From Gelria sp. Kuro-4 (lineage in GTDB: Bacteria; Bacillota; DTU030; DUMP01), in NCBI RefSeq assembly GCF_019668485.1, contig NZ_AP024619.1, positions 2,721,757 through 2,785,756 on the forward strand: DNA of 64,000 nucleotides, given 5' to 3'. A program made the translations under genes and the position numbers. Below, piece by piece: positions 1 through 8,872 of this stretch (positions within the stretch are counted from its first letter, which is position 1; every line of letters begins with the position of its first letter). The notes below the pieces were generated by a model. The model did no database searches, had not been told where the DNA came from, and saw nothing but the letters and a program-made list of their open reading frames with translations.

Positions 1-1112
1 TGGACCAGCTGCACCAGCTGTCGGTTGAACAGCTTCAGGTCCAGCGCCTCCAGCACCTCAAAGTCGTAGTCGCCCTTTTCGTCGCGCGGGGTGTGCTCGC
101 GGTCCACAAAGTAGTCGTCAAGAGAAATGGTCACCGGCCGCAGGCCGTTGACGCGCAGCTGGATGTAAAGGCGCTGCGCAAAGGTGGTCTTGCCGGAAGA
201 AGACGGCCCGGCGATGAGGACCAGGCGGATGCGCTCGCGGTTTTGGGTGATCTGGTCGGCGATCTGGGCGATCTTTTTCTCGTGCAGGGCCTCTGCGATG
301 CGCACCAGCTCCGGGCCGTAGCCGCCGGCGATGAGCCGGTTCAGCGCGGCCACGTTTCCTACTCCCAGGATCTCACCCCAGTGCTCGGCCTCGCGAAAGA
401 CGGCGGCCAGTTTGGGCTGGTCGCGGTAGGGCGGTAGGGCGCCCGGGTTATACTTGTTAGGGTAGAGCAGGATGAGGCCGGGGAGGTAAAAGCGCAGGGC
501 AAACAGGCGCAAAAAGCCCGTGCTCGGCACCATGTAGCCGTAAAAGTAGTCGTAGCGCCCGGCGAGCTCATAGACATTGAGGTAGTCTTTCTTGCGGTAA
601 TCGAGAAGCTCTGCCTTGTCCTCCTGCCCTTGGCGGCGGAAGAGCTCCTTGGCCTGCGCGAGCGAGAGTTGCGTTTTCTTAAAGGGTAGATCAGCCGCCA
701 CCAGTTCGCGCATGCGCTGCTCGAGTGCCGCCACGTCCTCTTCCGTGAGGGCCCGCTCGCCGTGGAGCTCGCAGTAGAGGCCGTTACCCAAAGAGTGCTC
801 AATGCTGACCCGGCACCGGGGCAGCACGTCCTGCGCCGCCCGGATGAGCAAAAAAGAAAGGCTCCTCACGTAAATGCGCTGGCCGTCGTCCGAACCGAGG
901 TCCAGAAACTCCACCGGGGCATCTTCGGTCAGTGGATATGTAAGCTCCCGCAGTTCGCCGTTCACCCGGGCCGCCACTATCGGCGAAGGGAAGCGGCCTT
1001 CGTACTCGCGGCTCAGGTTTAGGAGCGTTGTCCCCCGGGCGAAGTCCCGCACCTCGTCCCCGTTTTCCCCAATCTTAAGCTTAAGGCGCACCGTGTCTTC
1101 ACCCAGTGCCAT
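1..1112 (-). CDS. nucleoside (uridine) kinase, TGS/ThrRS-like N-terminus, truncated by window edge
   Basis: Phosphorylates a nucleoside, probably uridine, in the cytoplasm. The frame is open from ATG at 1112 (preceded by a GGGAGAGGGG ribosome site) to the window edge, giving about 370 residues without the C-terminus. Residues 1-65 look like a TGS domain and about 75-200 resemble the threonyl-tRNA synthetase second additional domain, including EHSLGNGLYCEL near 105-116. The P-loop GPSSSGKTT lies at 302-310, followed by SLDDYFVDREHTP, typical of the uridine kinase/phosphoribulokinase fold. This TGS-SAD-kinase architecture is common in clostridia and often annotated simply as nucleoside kinase. 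The in vivo substrate cannot be read from the sequence. Confidence 0.9.
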   Translation of the reverse strand, partial: MALGEDTVRLKLKIGENGDEVRDFARGTTLLNLSREYEGRFPSPIVAARVNGELRELTYPLTEDAPVEFLDLGSDDGQRIYVRSLSFLLIRAAQDVLPRCRVSIEHSLGNGLYCELHGERALTEEDVAALEQRMRELVAADLPFKKTQLSLAQAKELFRRQGQEDKAELLDYRKKDYLNVYELAGRYDYFYGYMVPSTGFLRLFALRFYLPGLILLYPNKYNPGALPPYRDQPKLAAVFREAEHWGEILGVGNVAALNRLIAGGYGPELVRIAEALHEKKIAQIADQITQNRERIRLVLIAGPSSSGKTTFAQRLYIQLRVNGLRPVTISLDDYFVDREHTPRDEKGDYDFEVLEALDLKLFNRQLVQLV

Positions 1113-1224
1113 GCTTTCCCCTCTCCCTTCTCTGCTAACATTATACCTTACCCCGGCGCTGCTGCACATGGCTGCCGGAGACCGCATAAAATGCGGGTGA
1201 AAGCCCTGGAAAGGAGGGATTTTC

Positions 1225-2064
1225 ATGCCGGCACAGCCGCCCAAGAGCCTCCTTTTGGAAGAGCTCGGCACCATAGAGTTCTGGGCGGAGATTCAAAGCG
1301 AGCATCCGCAAATACTGCTTTCAGTATTGCCCCATCTGCAGGAAAGGTATGCGCGCGAACTCCGGCGTCTCCAGCGCGCCTTTGACGACATCGCCCGTCG
1401 GGCGGAGAACCTGCGCGTCCGCCTCGAGCGTGCCCCCGACGAAGAAACCGGTGAGGTGGCAACGGCCGCGGCCGCCCTGGCGCGCGATGCCAGCCGGGGC
1501 AACGATGAGTTCCGCGCGTTGCTGCGCGAGCTGGTGACCATCTACCCCGAGACCGACCTGGCGCTTCTCCTGCAGCACATGCTCATGGAGACGGAACACT
1601 TTGCCGAAAAGCTCAGCGCCATTGAGCCCACCCTACCACCGCAAAACCAGCCACCGCCGCAGCCCACCCTGGAAGGCGTCTTGACGGAGCTCCAGTTCTG
1701 GGCTCGCGACCAGCGCGAACACGCCGTGCTCTTGAGAGCTTTCCTGCCCAACGTCAGCGCCGAAGACCGCGCCGCCCTGGCCCGCTTCGAGCGCGACTAC
1801 CGGGCCCTCGAGCAATCGGCGCGGCGGCTTAGAGAAGCTGCTACCGTCCCCGGCCAGCCCCCCGAAGCGCTCACCACCGAGGCCCGGCGCCTGGCCATGG
1901 TGGCCCGCAATCTCACCCTGGAGTTCATTCGCTTCCAGGAAGATCTCCTCAATCGCTACACCGACCCGGCCTCCCGTTTCCTCATCCGCCACACGCTCAG
2001 GGAAGCGCGCCGCTTCATCGAGGAGCTGCGCGCCTCTGGTTACGTAACCCTACGGAGCGAATAG
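1225..2064 (+). CDS. DUF2935 family protein (hemerythrin-like helical repeats)
   Basis: A 279-residue soluble helical protein. The ATG has a strong site, AAGGAGGG, eight bases upstream. It is built of two similar halves, each opening with an FW motif followed by a conserved EH: EFWAEIQSEH near residue 13 and LQFWARDQREH near 155. This internal duplication and the EH-rich helices match DUF2935, a Bacillus/Clostridium family thought to have a di-metal, ferritin-like helical fold. No signal peptide or membrane segment. It stands alone and is convergent with pfkA, with an inverted repeat between the two. Function unknown; metal binding is an inference from the fold. Confidence 0.8.
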   Translation: MPAQPPKSLLLEELGTIEFWAEIQSEHPQILLSVLPHLQERYARELRRLQRAFDDIARRAENLRVRLERAPDEETGEVATAAAALARDASRGNDEFRALLRELVTIYPETDLALLLQHMLMETEHFAEKLSAIEPTLPPQNQPPPQPTLEGVLTELQFWARDQREHAVLLRAFLPNVSAEDRAALARFERDYRALEQSARRLREAATVPGQPPEALTTEARRLAMVARNLTLEFIRFQEDLLNRYTDPASRFLIRHTLREARRFIEELRASGYVTLRSE

Positions 2065-2111
2065 CCCGCAGCCGTTTCCCGGCACCTATGGCGCAGCTTT
2101 GCGCACTGAAA

Positions 2112-2137
2112 CCGCCCGCAGCATGACCTGCGGGCGG
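2112..2137. repeat. inverted repeat, possible terminator between convergent genes
   Basis: CCGCCCGCAG and CTGCGGGCGG form a perfect 10-bp stem with a 6-base loop. It lies between the convergent DUF2935 gene and pfkA. There is no T-run on either side, so a terminator role is only suggested by position. Confidence 0.5.
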
Positions 2138-2188
2138 CGCCGGCTTGCGCAGCGGGGATGGCACGGGAACAGGACCTTTCGCAGATAT

Positions 2189-2221
2189 GATACAAACTTT
2201 GAAAAGTTGATACCTGACCCC
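2189..2221. repeat. REP-like palindromic sequence
   Basis: The core AACTTT-GA-AAAGTT is palindromic and is flanked by GATAC on both sides, followed by CTGACCCC. Combinations of GATAC, an AT-rich palindrome and CTGACCCC recall repeats associated with IS200-like (RAYT) transposases. It ends only four bases from the pfkA stop codon. Confidence 0.4.
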
Positions 2222-2224
2222 GGA

Positions 2225-3184
2225 TTAGATGGCGAGGATGGCGGCGAGGTCGTAAAGGGAGCGGTTGATCTGTTTCTTGCCGGCGAAGACCTCGCGGAAG
2301 GGAACGGCCAGGACCTCGTCTTTAACATAGGACATGGCGAGCGCGCTGCCGCCCTCGAGCAGGGATTCCACGGCCTGGGCGCCGAGGCGGCTGGCCAGGA
2401 TGCGGTCAAAAGCGGTGGGGGCGCCGCCACGCTGCAGGTGCCCGAGCACGGTCACCCGTGTATCAAAGCCGGTGCGCTTCTTTACCTCCTGGGCGATGGT
2501 GTAGCCGGAGGCGACGCCTTCGGCCACCAGGATGATGCTGTGCACCTTCCCCCGCGCAGCGCTCCACTTGAGGCGCTGGCAGACGTTGTCCAAGTTGTAC
2601 GGTACCTCGGGAATAAGAATGGACTCGGCTCCGCCGGCGAGACCGGCCGTTAAGGCGATCTGGCCGCTCTTCCGTCCCATGGTCTCCACCACAAAGGTGC
2701 GCTCATGGGCGGTGGCGGTGTCGCGGATCTTGTTCATGGCCTCGACCACCGTGTTCACGGCGGAATCGAAACCGATGGTATAATCGGTCCCGGGAATGTC
2801 GTTGTCGATGGTGCCAGGCACGCCCACGGTGGCGATCCCGCGCTCGGCCAGGGCCTGTGCCCCGCGGTAGGACCCCTCTCCGCCGATGACCACCAGGCCC
2901 TCTATCCCCGCCTCCCGCAGGTTGGCCACCGCCTGCTCTTGGCCGGCTTCGCTCTTAAAGCGTTCGCTCCTGGCGCTTCTTAAGATGGTGCCGCCGCGCT
3001 GGATGATGTCATCGACGGAGCTTAAATCCAGGGGCGCAAATTCGCGGTTAAGTAGGCCTTCGTAACCGTGGGAAATACCGATCACCTGCACCTCGTGCAT
3101 CGCCGCCTGGTGTACCACCGCCCTGAGGGCGGCGTTCATGCCGGGCGCATCACCGCCGCTGGTGAGCACAGCGATCTTTTCCAT
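2225..3184 (-). CDS. pfkA: ATP-dependent 6-phosphofructokinase
   Basis: Phosphorylates fructose 6-phosphate to fructose 1,6-bisphosphate. It is 319 residues, the normal bacterial PfkA length. Visible motifs: TSGGDAPGMN at the N-terminus, PGTIDNDIPGTDYT with the catalytic Asp, and VVETMGRKSG. The segment that is usually GGDGS reads GGEGSYRGA, so the Mg-binding Asp (103 in E. coli numbering) is Glu. The following residue is Gly, as in ATP- rather than pyrophosphate-dependent enzymes. The start is ATG with an AGGGGG site. It lies downstream of the cupin phosphoglucose isomerase on the same strand (193 bp gap), so the two consecutive glycolytic steps may be cotranscribed. Confidence 0.95.
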   Translation of the reverse strand: MEKIAVLTSGGDAPGMNAALRAVVHQAAMHEVQVIGISHGYEGLLNREFAPLDLSSVDDIIQRGGTILRSARSERFKSEAGQEQAVANLREAGIEGLVVIGGEGSYRGAQALAERGIATVGVPGTIDNDIPGTDYTIGFDSAVNTVVEAMNKIRDTATAHERTFVVETMGRKSGQIALTAGLAGGAESILIPEVPYNLDNVCQRLKWSAARGKVHSIILVAEGVASGYTIAQEVKKRTGFDTRVTVLGHLQRGGAPTAFDRILASRLGAQAVESLLEGGSALAMSYVKDEVLAVPFREVFAGKKQINRSLYDLAAILAI

Positions 3185-3377
3185 GGTTTTTCGTACCCCC
3201 TACCTACTTTAACGTTCAACTAAGGCCACAACCCCAACTCCAGCGCCGCGCAGTCATTCCCCACGCACCCCGACCTTTCCCGTCTCTGGGGCTCCGGTGT
3301 ACGGACGGCAAGGCAACGCCCATGCCGCAGGCGGCCGACAGCGATGGATGAGAATCGAGCCGCCGGCCCGGCCGTTT

Positions 3378-4148
3378 TTACTCCGGGTACTTTTCCGGAT
3401 CGGTGAGGTAACAGAATGTCTCCGGGTTCTCGATAAACGCCTGGTAGAGGGGAGTCCCCTTTACGAGCCCCAGCTTCCGGTACTGGCGCGCCAGGCGCCG
3501 CTGCAGGTGGGGGACATAGTCGTAATGCGGATTGGCCACAAAGGTGGACTCGCCCTGCACCCGCACCTCGTAGTAGGCGGCACCGCCCAGCTTGGCCATC
3601 GGTTCATAGAGTGAGGTGAAGCCGGCGGCCACCCAGTTGGCCATCACCAGGGCCTCATTACTCGGGTTGATGGTAACGTGGCCCCAGTTGGGTGGGATGG
3701 CCACTTTGTCCCCGGCCCCGGCCTCAAAGAGCACCACTTCTTCCACTTCCTGCGTCTCCGGGTCCAGGCGCTGCAGCAGGTAGTGCGCCTGACCGTGCAG
3801 CACTTCGTACACCTCGGGGAAACTCTTTTTCGTTCCCGGGGCCGGTGGGTGATAATGGCCGGCTGTCTTCACATACTCAGGCCCGAGCAGGGCGGGCGGA
3901 ATAATCGTAATGTCATAGCGCAGGCCGTGTCGCCGGATAAGCTCCTCATCCCCGTTTTGGTGGACATCGCGGTACATGAAGTAAAGCTGCTGTTTGGGGT
4001 CCACTGTTGCCGGAGCGTAGAACACCTCTTTCATGTCCCCGGCCAGTCGTACCTGAGGCTGTACCGGCGCGATGCCCCGGCCGAACTTAAGCTCTGTCCC
4101 GTCCAGGGTTAGGGCCAATCCGGCGTTCGCTGAAAGGTCTGTCTGCAT
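3378..4148 (-). CDS. pgiA: glucose-6-phosphate isomerase, cupin (archaeal) type
   Basis: Interconverts glucose 6-phosphate and fructose 6-phosphate using a metal in a cupin barrel, unrelated to the usual Pgi. Protein of 256 residues. The cupin signature is clear: GHYHPPAPGTKKSFPEVYEV near residue 117, supplying two His and a Glu, then GHVTINPSN with the later His. This family was characterised in Archaea and also occurs in anaerobic Firmicutes. ATG start with AGGAGG upstream; a TATAAT at 4198-4203 on this strand gives a leader of about 40 bases. It is divergent from thrC and upstream of pfkA. Confidence 0.88.
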   Translation of the reverse strand: MQTDLSANAGLALTLDGTELKFGRGIAPVQPQVRLAGDMKEVFYAPATVDPKQQLYFMYRDVHQNGDEELIRRHGLRYDITIIPPALLGPEYVKTAGHYHPPAPGTKKSFPEVYEVLHGQAHYLLQRLDPETQEVEEVVLFEAGAGDKVAIPPNWGHVTINPSNEALVMANWVAAGFTSLYEPMAKLGGAAYYEVRVQGESTFVANPHYDYVPHLQRRLARQYRKLGLVKGTPLYQAFIENPETFCYLTDPEKYPE

Positions 4149-4256
4149 GGGGAAACCTCCTCTAGTGCATCCCTACCGACGAAAAGCTACATCGAGTATT
4201 ATATTCGCTGGGTAGGAGGTATATCCTCCCTCTCCTCCCCAAAACTTCCCACGCCG

Positions 4257-4265
4257 TGGTATAAT
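4257..4265 (+). promoter_or_regulatory. extended -10 promoter for thrC
   Basis: TGGTATAAT, a perfect -10 with the TG extension, lies about 30 bases before the thrC start codon. No good -35 is seen, as expected for an extended -10 promoter. Confidence 0.6.
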
Positions 4266-4294
4266 CTGGGTAAAGACTGAAAGGAGGAATCCCT

Positions 4295-5464
4295 TTGCCG
4301 TATCTGGCCTGCACCGGCTGCGGGAAAAAACACCCGCTGGCCACCGACCTGCGCTGCGCGGACTGCGGCGAGCCCCTGGAAGTGCGCTACGAAACCCTCA
4401 CGCCGCCCGCCCGGCTGACGGAAGAGCCCTGCTTTATCGCCCGCAACGTCAACATCTTTCCCTTCCCGAATCTCAGGCCTGAGCTCAGCCTGGGCGAGGG
4501 AGGCACGCCGCTCGTTGAGGCGGTTCACCTGCAAAGAGAAACAGGCATCGGGGAAATTTACTTAAAAAACGAAACCGTCAATCCCACCTGGTCCTTCAAG
4601 GACCGGGGAACATCCCTGGGCGTTCAGGCAGCCCTGCAGCTCGGCTTTGAGCGCGTCGGGACGGTTTCCTCCGGTAATATGGCCGCCTCGGTGGCCGCCT
4701 TCGCCGCCCGCGCCGGGCTGGAGGCTTTCGTCTACGTGGCCGCCGACATCCCCGAGAGCAAGCTGGGTCCCATCGCCATCTACGGCTGCCACCTCACCCG
4801 CGGCACCGGGGATTACGGCAGTCTATACTACCATGCCTTGGCCTTCGGCAAGGAGCGCGGCATCTACTTCATCAGCTCGGACAATCCCTTCCGCATTGAG
4901 GGACAAAAGACGCTGGCCTACGAGATCCTGGACCAGCTCGACTATGAGCCCCTGGATTTCATCGTGCTGCCCGTCTCGAGCGGCGGCAACATGGCCGCTG
5001 TCATCAAGGGCTGCGAAGAACTGGTGGCCCTGGGGCTCATTCAGAAGGCGCCCTTTGTCATCGGCGTGCAGGCCGCCGGCTGCTCGCCCATCGCGCGGGC
5101 CGCGGCAGAAGGCAAAGAAAAGATTGAACCCTTCCCCAACCCCGACACCATCGCCCACGCCATCGCCAATCCCTTCCCGCCCAGTGGCAACCGCATCCTG
5201 CGTAAAGTAAGGGAGGGCCGCGCCACGGTGATGGCCGTAAGCGACGAGGAGATCATCGCCGCCCAGGCCTTCCTGGCGCAGAAAGAGGGCCTGTTCGTGC
5301 AGCCGGCCAGCGCCGCCCCGGTGGCCGCCGTGCGGAGGCTCGCCGCCGCCGGCACCCTGCGGCCCGAGCACCGCGTCGCCGTTATCGTCACCGGCAGCGG
5401 CCTTAAAGACACCGGCGCCCTGGCCCATCACCACCTCGAGGGCGAAACAGCGGAGCGGCGGTAG
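4295..5464 (+). CDS. thrC: threonine synthase
   Basis: PLP enzyme converting O-phosphohomoserine to threonine. Length 389 residues. It starts with TTG, set by the ideal AAGGAGGA site at 4281-4288. The N-terminus is a small zinc ribbon (CTGCG ... CADCG), then the PLP lysine motif NPTWSFKDRGTS, the phosphate-binding SSGNMAASVAAFAARAG, PVSSGGNMAA, and a C-terminal VTGSGLKDTG. All are typical of the ThrC group with an N-terminal Zn finger. No thrA or thrB is adjacent, so it is a single-gene unit with its own extended -10 promoter. Related fold-type II enzymes such as cysteate synthase are possible but less likely. Confidence 0.9.
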   Translation: MPYLACTGCGKKHPLATDLRCADCGEPLEVRYETLTPPARLTEEPCFIARNVNIFPFPNLRPELSLGEGGTPLVEAVHLQRETGIGEIYLKNETVNPTWSFKDRGTSLGVQAALQLGFERVGTVSSGNMAASVAAFAARAGLEAFVYVAADIPESKLGPIAIYGCHLTRGTGDYGSLYYHALAFGKERGIYFISSDNPFRIEGQKTLAYEILDQLDYEPLDFIVLPVSSGGNMAAVIKGCEELVALGLIQKAPFVIGVQAAGCSPIARAAAEGKEKIEPFPNPDTIAHAIANPFPPSGNRILRKVREGRATVMAVSDEEIIAAQAFLAQKEGLFVQPASAAPVAAVRRLAAAGTLRPEHRVAVIVTGSGLKDTGALAHHHLEGETAERR

Positions 5465-5564
5465 GAGGCAGGTCGAGCCCTGAGCGGGCCAAGTGGGAAG
5501 AGCTTCGCTTTGCGTTCCGCGGGGAACTCCCGCAGGGGGTAAGCTGATCTGTGCAGGCTCTGCT

Positions 5565-6656
5565 TTACGGCAGGGCTTTTTCTGTTTCTACGTCGAAGAA
5601 GTGCAGGCGCTCCGGCGCCACCGCCAGGTGCAGGCGCTCGCCCGCGCGCAGCGCGGCGGCCGCGCCCAGGCGCGCCATCAGCTGCGCCCCGTGGAGGCTG
5701 AAGTGGACCAACGTCTCGGCGCCCAGCGGCTCCACCACCTCCACGGTGGCCTCGAGCGCGGTCTCCGGGTGGGCCGTCACAAAGTCCACCTCCGCCCGGA
5801 GATCCTCCGGCCGGATGCCCAGGATCACCTGCTCCCGGCCGGCCAGGGCGGTCGCCTGGGCCTCCGTCAAGCCGAACCTGGCCCGGCCGCCGGCAAAGGT
5901 AAGATGCCGCCCGCCTGTCACCGCAGCAGTGAAAAAGTTCATGGGCGGCGAGCCGATGAAGCCCGCCACAAACACGTTGGCCGGGTGTTCATACACCGCG
6001 CGGGGTGCGGCCACCTGCTGCACCACCCCATCCTTCATCACCACGATCCTGTCGCCCATGGTCATGGCCTCCACCTGGTCGTGGGTGACGTAGACGATGG
6101 TGGCCTTGAGCTCGCGGTGCAGCCGCGCCAGTTCGGCCCGCATGTCCACCCTGAGGCGGGCATCCAGGTTGGAGAGCGGCTCATCCATAAGAAAGACCTG
6201 GGGCTGGCGGACGACGGCCCGGCCCAGGGCCACCCGCTGGCGCTGGCCGCCGGAAAGCTCCCGGGGACGGCGGCTCAAAAGGTGCACAATCCCCAGCCGC
6301 TCGGCCGCCGCCCGCACGCGCCTTTCCACCTCGGCCCGCGGCAGGCGGCGCAGCTTCAGCCCGAAGGCCATGTTTTCAAAGACGTTCATGTGCGGGTAGA
6401 GCGCGTAGTTCTGGAACACCATGGCGATGTCCCGGTCCTTGGGAGCCACGTCGTTAACCAGCCGGTCACCGATGTAGATGCGGCCGGCGGTAACCTCCTC
6501 CAGCCCGGCGATGAGCCGGAGCGTGGTGGTTTTGCCGCAGCCCGACGGCCCCACCAGCACCACGAATTCCTCGTCTTTTATTTCCAGGGTGAGGTCCTTC
6601 ACCACCCGCGTGGAGCCAAAATTCTTCTCAATGTGTTCCAGGTATACCCGGGCCAT
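5565..6656 (-). CDS. ugpC: sugar ABC transporter ATPase (UgpC/MsmK type)
   Basis: Cytoplasmic ATPase energising sugar import, 363 residues from ATG at 6656. A longer upstream frame exists but begins inside the previous gene and lacks homology-like sequence. Walker A GPSGCGKTTTLR, signature LSGGQRQRVALGRA, Walker B VFLMDEPLSNLD and the switch THDQVEAM are intact. The C-terminal 130 residues form a TOBE region as in MalK/UgpC. It is the last gene of the leftward operon, overlapping the ROK kinase by 29 bp. ATPases of this group often serve several importers, so it need not be exclusive to the permeases encoded here. Confidence 0.93.
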   Translation of the reverse strand: MARVYLEHIEKNFGSTRVVKDLTLEIKDEEFVVLVGPSGCGKTTTLRLIAGLEEVTAGRIYIGDRLVNDVAPKDRDIAMVFQNYALYPHMNVFENMAFGLKLRRLPRAEVERRVRAAAERLGIVHLLSRRPRELSGGQRQRVALGRAVVRQPQVFLMDEPLSNLDARLRVDMRAELARLHRELKATIVYVTHDQVEAMTMGDRIVVMKDGVVQQVAAPRAVYEHPANVFVAGFIGSPPMNFFTAAVTGGRHLTFAGGRARFGLTEAQATALAGREQVILGIRPEDLRAEVDFVTAHPETALEATVEVVEPLGAETLVHFSLHGAQLMARLGAAAALRAGERLHLAVAPERLHFFDVETEKALP

Positions 6657-7632
6657 GCCCCTCTCCCCTTCTGTCGCATAGCTTAAGCGCTGCCGCCACG
6701 GCGCCCCGCACGCCGGCGGCACTCCCGAGCACTGCCGGCACCACGGGGTAGGTGACACCGGATGCCGTCATCGTCCGGGCGGCCAGGGTGCGCTTGAGCG
6801 GCCGCAGGAGCTTCTCTCCCGCCTGGGCCACCCCGCCCCCCAGCACGATCCGTTCCGGATTGAGCAGCGTCGCCGCCGTGGCCAGGCCGATGCCCAGGTA
6901 CTCGCCGGTCTCCTCCCAGAGCCAGCGTGCCAGCTCGTCGCCCTGGTCGGCCGCCTGGGACACCAGCTCCGCCGTCACCTTCTTCGTGTCGCCGCCCGCC
7001 AGCCGCCAGAGGAGCGACTCCGGCGCGCGCTCCATGGCCTCCCGCGCCCGGCGGGCGATGGCCGGCCCGGCCGCGTACACCTCCAGGCAGCCGCGGTTGC
7101 CGCAGTTGCAGCGCGGGCCGTCCCGCGTCACCGTGATGTGACCGAACTCGCCCGCCAGCCCCCGGCTGCCGCGGTAGATCTCGCCGCCCAGGATAAGTCC
7201 GGAGCCGATGCCCGTACCCAGGGCCACAAAGATGAGGTCGCGTGCCCCGCGGCCGGCCCCCCACCTTTGCTCCGCCAGCGCCCCCAGGCGCACGTCGTTG
7301 TCCAGCGCCAGGGGACAGGCGAAATGCTCCCGCCAAAAGCCGGCGATATCCACGTCGTGCCAAAAAAGGTTGGGAGAGAAGCGACACAGCCCGCTTTCGC
7401 GCTCCACCATGCCGGGCACGCCCAGGCCGGCGGCGCCCAGGTCCGCTTCCGCCAGGCCATGCTCCGCCAGCAGGCGCCGCACCAGGGCCGCCACCGCCGC
7501 CAGCACCGCCGCTGCGCCGCCGTTCACCGGCGTCGCGCAGCGCTGCTGCGCCAGGATGCGGCCGTCGGCGGCGGCCAAGGCCGCCGCTATCTTGCTCCCG
7601 CCCAGATCGATACCGACAACGTAATGCTCCAT
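6628..7632 (-). CDS. glcK: ROK family sugar kinase (glucokinase-like)
   Basis: Phosphorylates a hexose after uptake. The 334-residue protein has the ATP-binding VGIDLGGSKIAAALA at its N-terminus, the catalytic LDNDVRLGAL, the ROK zinc site GHITVTRDGPRCNCGNRGCLE and a late LGGGVAQAG. These are diagnostic for ROK kinases; glucose is the commonest substrate but is not proven. It lies between the ROK repressor and the ATPase gene in the leftward sugar operon, which points to the same imported sugar or its hydrolysis product. The 3' end overlaps ugpC by 29 bp, suggesting translational coupling. Confidence 0.88.
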   Translation of the reverse strand: MEHYVVGIDLGGSKIAAALAAADGRILAQQRCATPVNGGAAAVLAAVAALVRRLLAEHGLAEADLGAAGLGVPGMVERESGLCRFSPNLFWHDVDIAGFWREHFACPLALDNDVRLGALAEQRWGAGRGARDLIFVALGTGIGSGLILGGEIYRGSRGLAGEFGHITVTRDGPRCNCGNRGCLEVYAAGPAIARRAREAMERAPESLLWRLAGGDTKKVTAELVSQAADQGDELARWLWEETGEYLGIGLATAATLLNPERIVLGGGVAQAGEKLLRPLKRTLAARTMTASGVTYPVVPAVLGSAAGVRGAVAAALKLCDRRGEGHGPGIPGTH

Positions 7633-7665
7633 GTCTTAGCCTCCCTTGCCCGCCCCCGGCCGGGC

Positions 7666-8868
7666 TCAGGGCGCCGTCGTGGCCAGGCGCAGCGGCCGGA
7701 AGACCCGCTGCAGCACCAGGCAGGCGGCGCCCACCAGGCAGACGTTGCGGCCCAGGCTGGTGAGGGCGATCTGGGTATGGTGCTGAATGAGAGGAAGCAG
7801 CCGCGGCCGTGCCGTCTCCACGGCCAGGTCGAAGAGGGGCGGGTATTCCACGGCCAGACGCCCGCCCAGGATGATCATCTCTGGGTTAAAGGTGTTGGCC
7901 AAGCTCGCCACCGCCGCGCCGATGCAGCGGGCGGCCTCACTGAGATCCGCCCGGACCTGGGCATCCCCCGCCCGGGCCGCATCGAGCAGCAGGCTGAGTT
8001 TCTCGCGTTCCTCTTTCCCCGCCCGCTCGGCCAGCCGGCGCGTGAGGGCGATGCCGGAGGCCACCGTCTCCAGGCACCCCGTGCTGCCGCAGCCGCAGCG
8101 GCGCCCGTTGATGTCAATGATCATGTGCCCCACCTCGCCGGCCGCTCCCTGAAAGCCGCGGTAGATCTCGCCGCCGAAGAGGAACCCGCCGCCGATCCCG
8201 AGGTCCAGGAGGAGGAAGATGAGGTGACGCACCCCGCGCGCCGCCCCGTAGCCCCGCTCCCCCAATGCGGCGGCGTTGGCATCGTTCTCCACGTACACCG
8301 GGAGCCCTACCCGCTCCGCCAGGAGGTCCCTGAGCGGCACGTGGTCCCAGCCGGGCAGGTTGGGCGCGGTGAGGGCGGTGCCGGTTTCCACGTCCGTGGG
8401 CCCCGGAAAGGCCACCCCCACCCCCAGGACTGGCGGGCAACGCCGCCGCTCCACCAGGCCCGCCACCGCCGCTGCTACCTCTTGCACCACGGCCAGCGGT
8501 GCCTTGCCGGCCGGGGAAGGGAGCACTTCCATGGCCAGGGGCCGGGCCAGGAGATCGGTGAGCGCCACCGTCACGCGGTCCACCGCCACGTCCACCGCCA
8601 CCGCCTGCCGCGCCCCGGCCGCGAGCGAAAGCAGCGTGGGCTTGCGCCCGCCCTGCGACGCACCGCGGCCCTCGCTGCGCACGTAACCTTCCGCCATGAG
8701 CTCTTCCACAATATTGGATACAGTGGCCGCGGTAAGTCCCGTCAGCCCGGCCAGCTGGGCCCGCGAGAGGCTCCCCTGCTGGCGCAGCGCCTCCAGGACC
8801 AGGGAGCGATTGAGTTCTTTGAGCAGTGTCGTCGAGCCGGTATAGGTCCGGCGCCGTTTCTGTTGCAC
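7666..8868 (-). CDS. ROK family transcriptional repressor (XylR/NagC type)
   Basis: Sugar-responsive DNA-binding protein of 400 residues. The first 75 residues hold a winged helix-turn-helix (LNRSLVLEALRQQGSLSRAQ, then LTAATVSNIVEELMAEGYV). The rest is a ROK sugar-binding domain with FPGPTDVETG, VENDANAAAL and a complete zinc site GRRCGCGSTGCLE. It is encoded inside the sugar ABC operon, four bases after the second permease. It probably represses this operon by binding the 41-bp AT-rich dyad at 12244-12284, relieved by the transported sugar. The inducer is unknown. Confidence 0.88.
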   Translation of the reverse strand: MQQKRRRTYTGSTTLLKELNRSLVLEALRQQGSLSRAQLAGLTGLTAATVSNIVEELMAEGYVRSEGRGASQGGRKPTLLSLAAGARQAVAVDVAVDRVTVALTDLLARPLAMEVLPSPAGKAPLAVVQEVAAAVAGLVERRRCPPVLGVGVAFPGPTDVETGTALTAPNLPGWDHVPLRDLLAERVGLPVYVENDANAAALGERGYGAARGVRHLIFLLLDLGIGGGFLFGGEIYRGFQGAAGEVGHMIIDINGRRCGCGSTGCLETVASGIALTRRLAERAGKEEREKLSLLLDAARAGDAQVRADLSEAARCIGAAVASLANTFNPEMIILGGRLAVEYPPLFDLAVETARPRLLPLIQHHTQIALTSLGRNVCLVGAACLVLQRVFRPLRLATTAP

Positions 8869-8872
8869 GCTG

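Noticed and set aside
4149-4294. T-box or other leader upstream of threonine synthase
   Set aside because: The extended -10 lies too close to the start codon for a T-box and no TGGNACCGCG-like block is present.
5465-5564. Terminator between thrC and the ABC ATPase gene
   Set aside because: GCGGGG/CCCGC arms can pair but neither strand has a T-run, so I could not support it.
5565-6758. Longer N-terminus for the ABC ATPase starting at 6758
   Set aside because: The extra 34 residues lie inside the ROK kinase gene, lack similarity to the family, and ATG 6656 has a good ribosome site.
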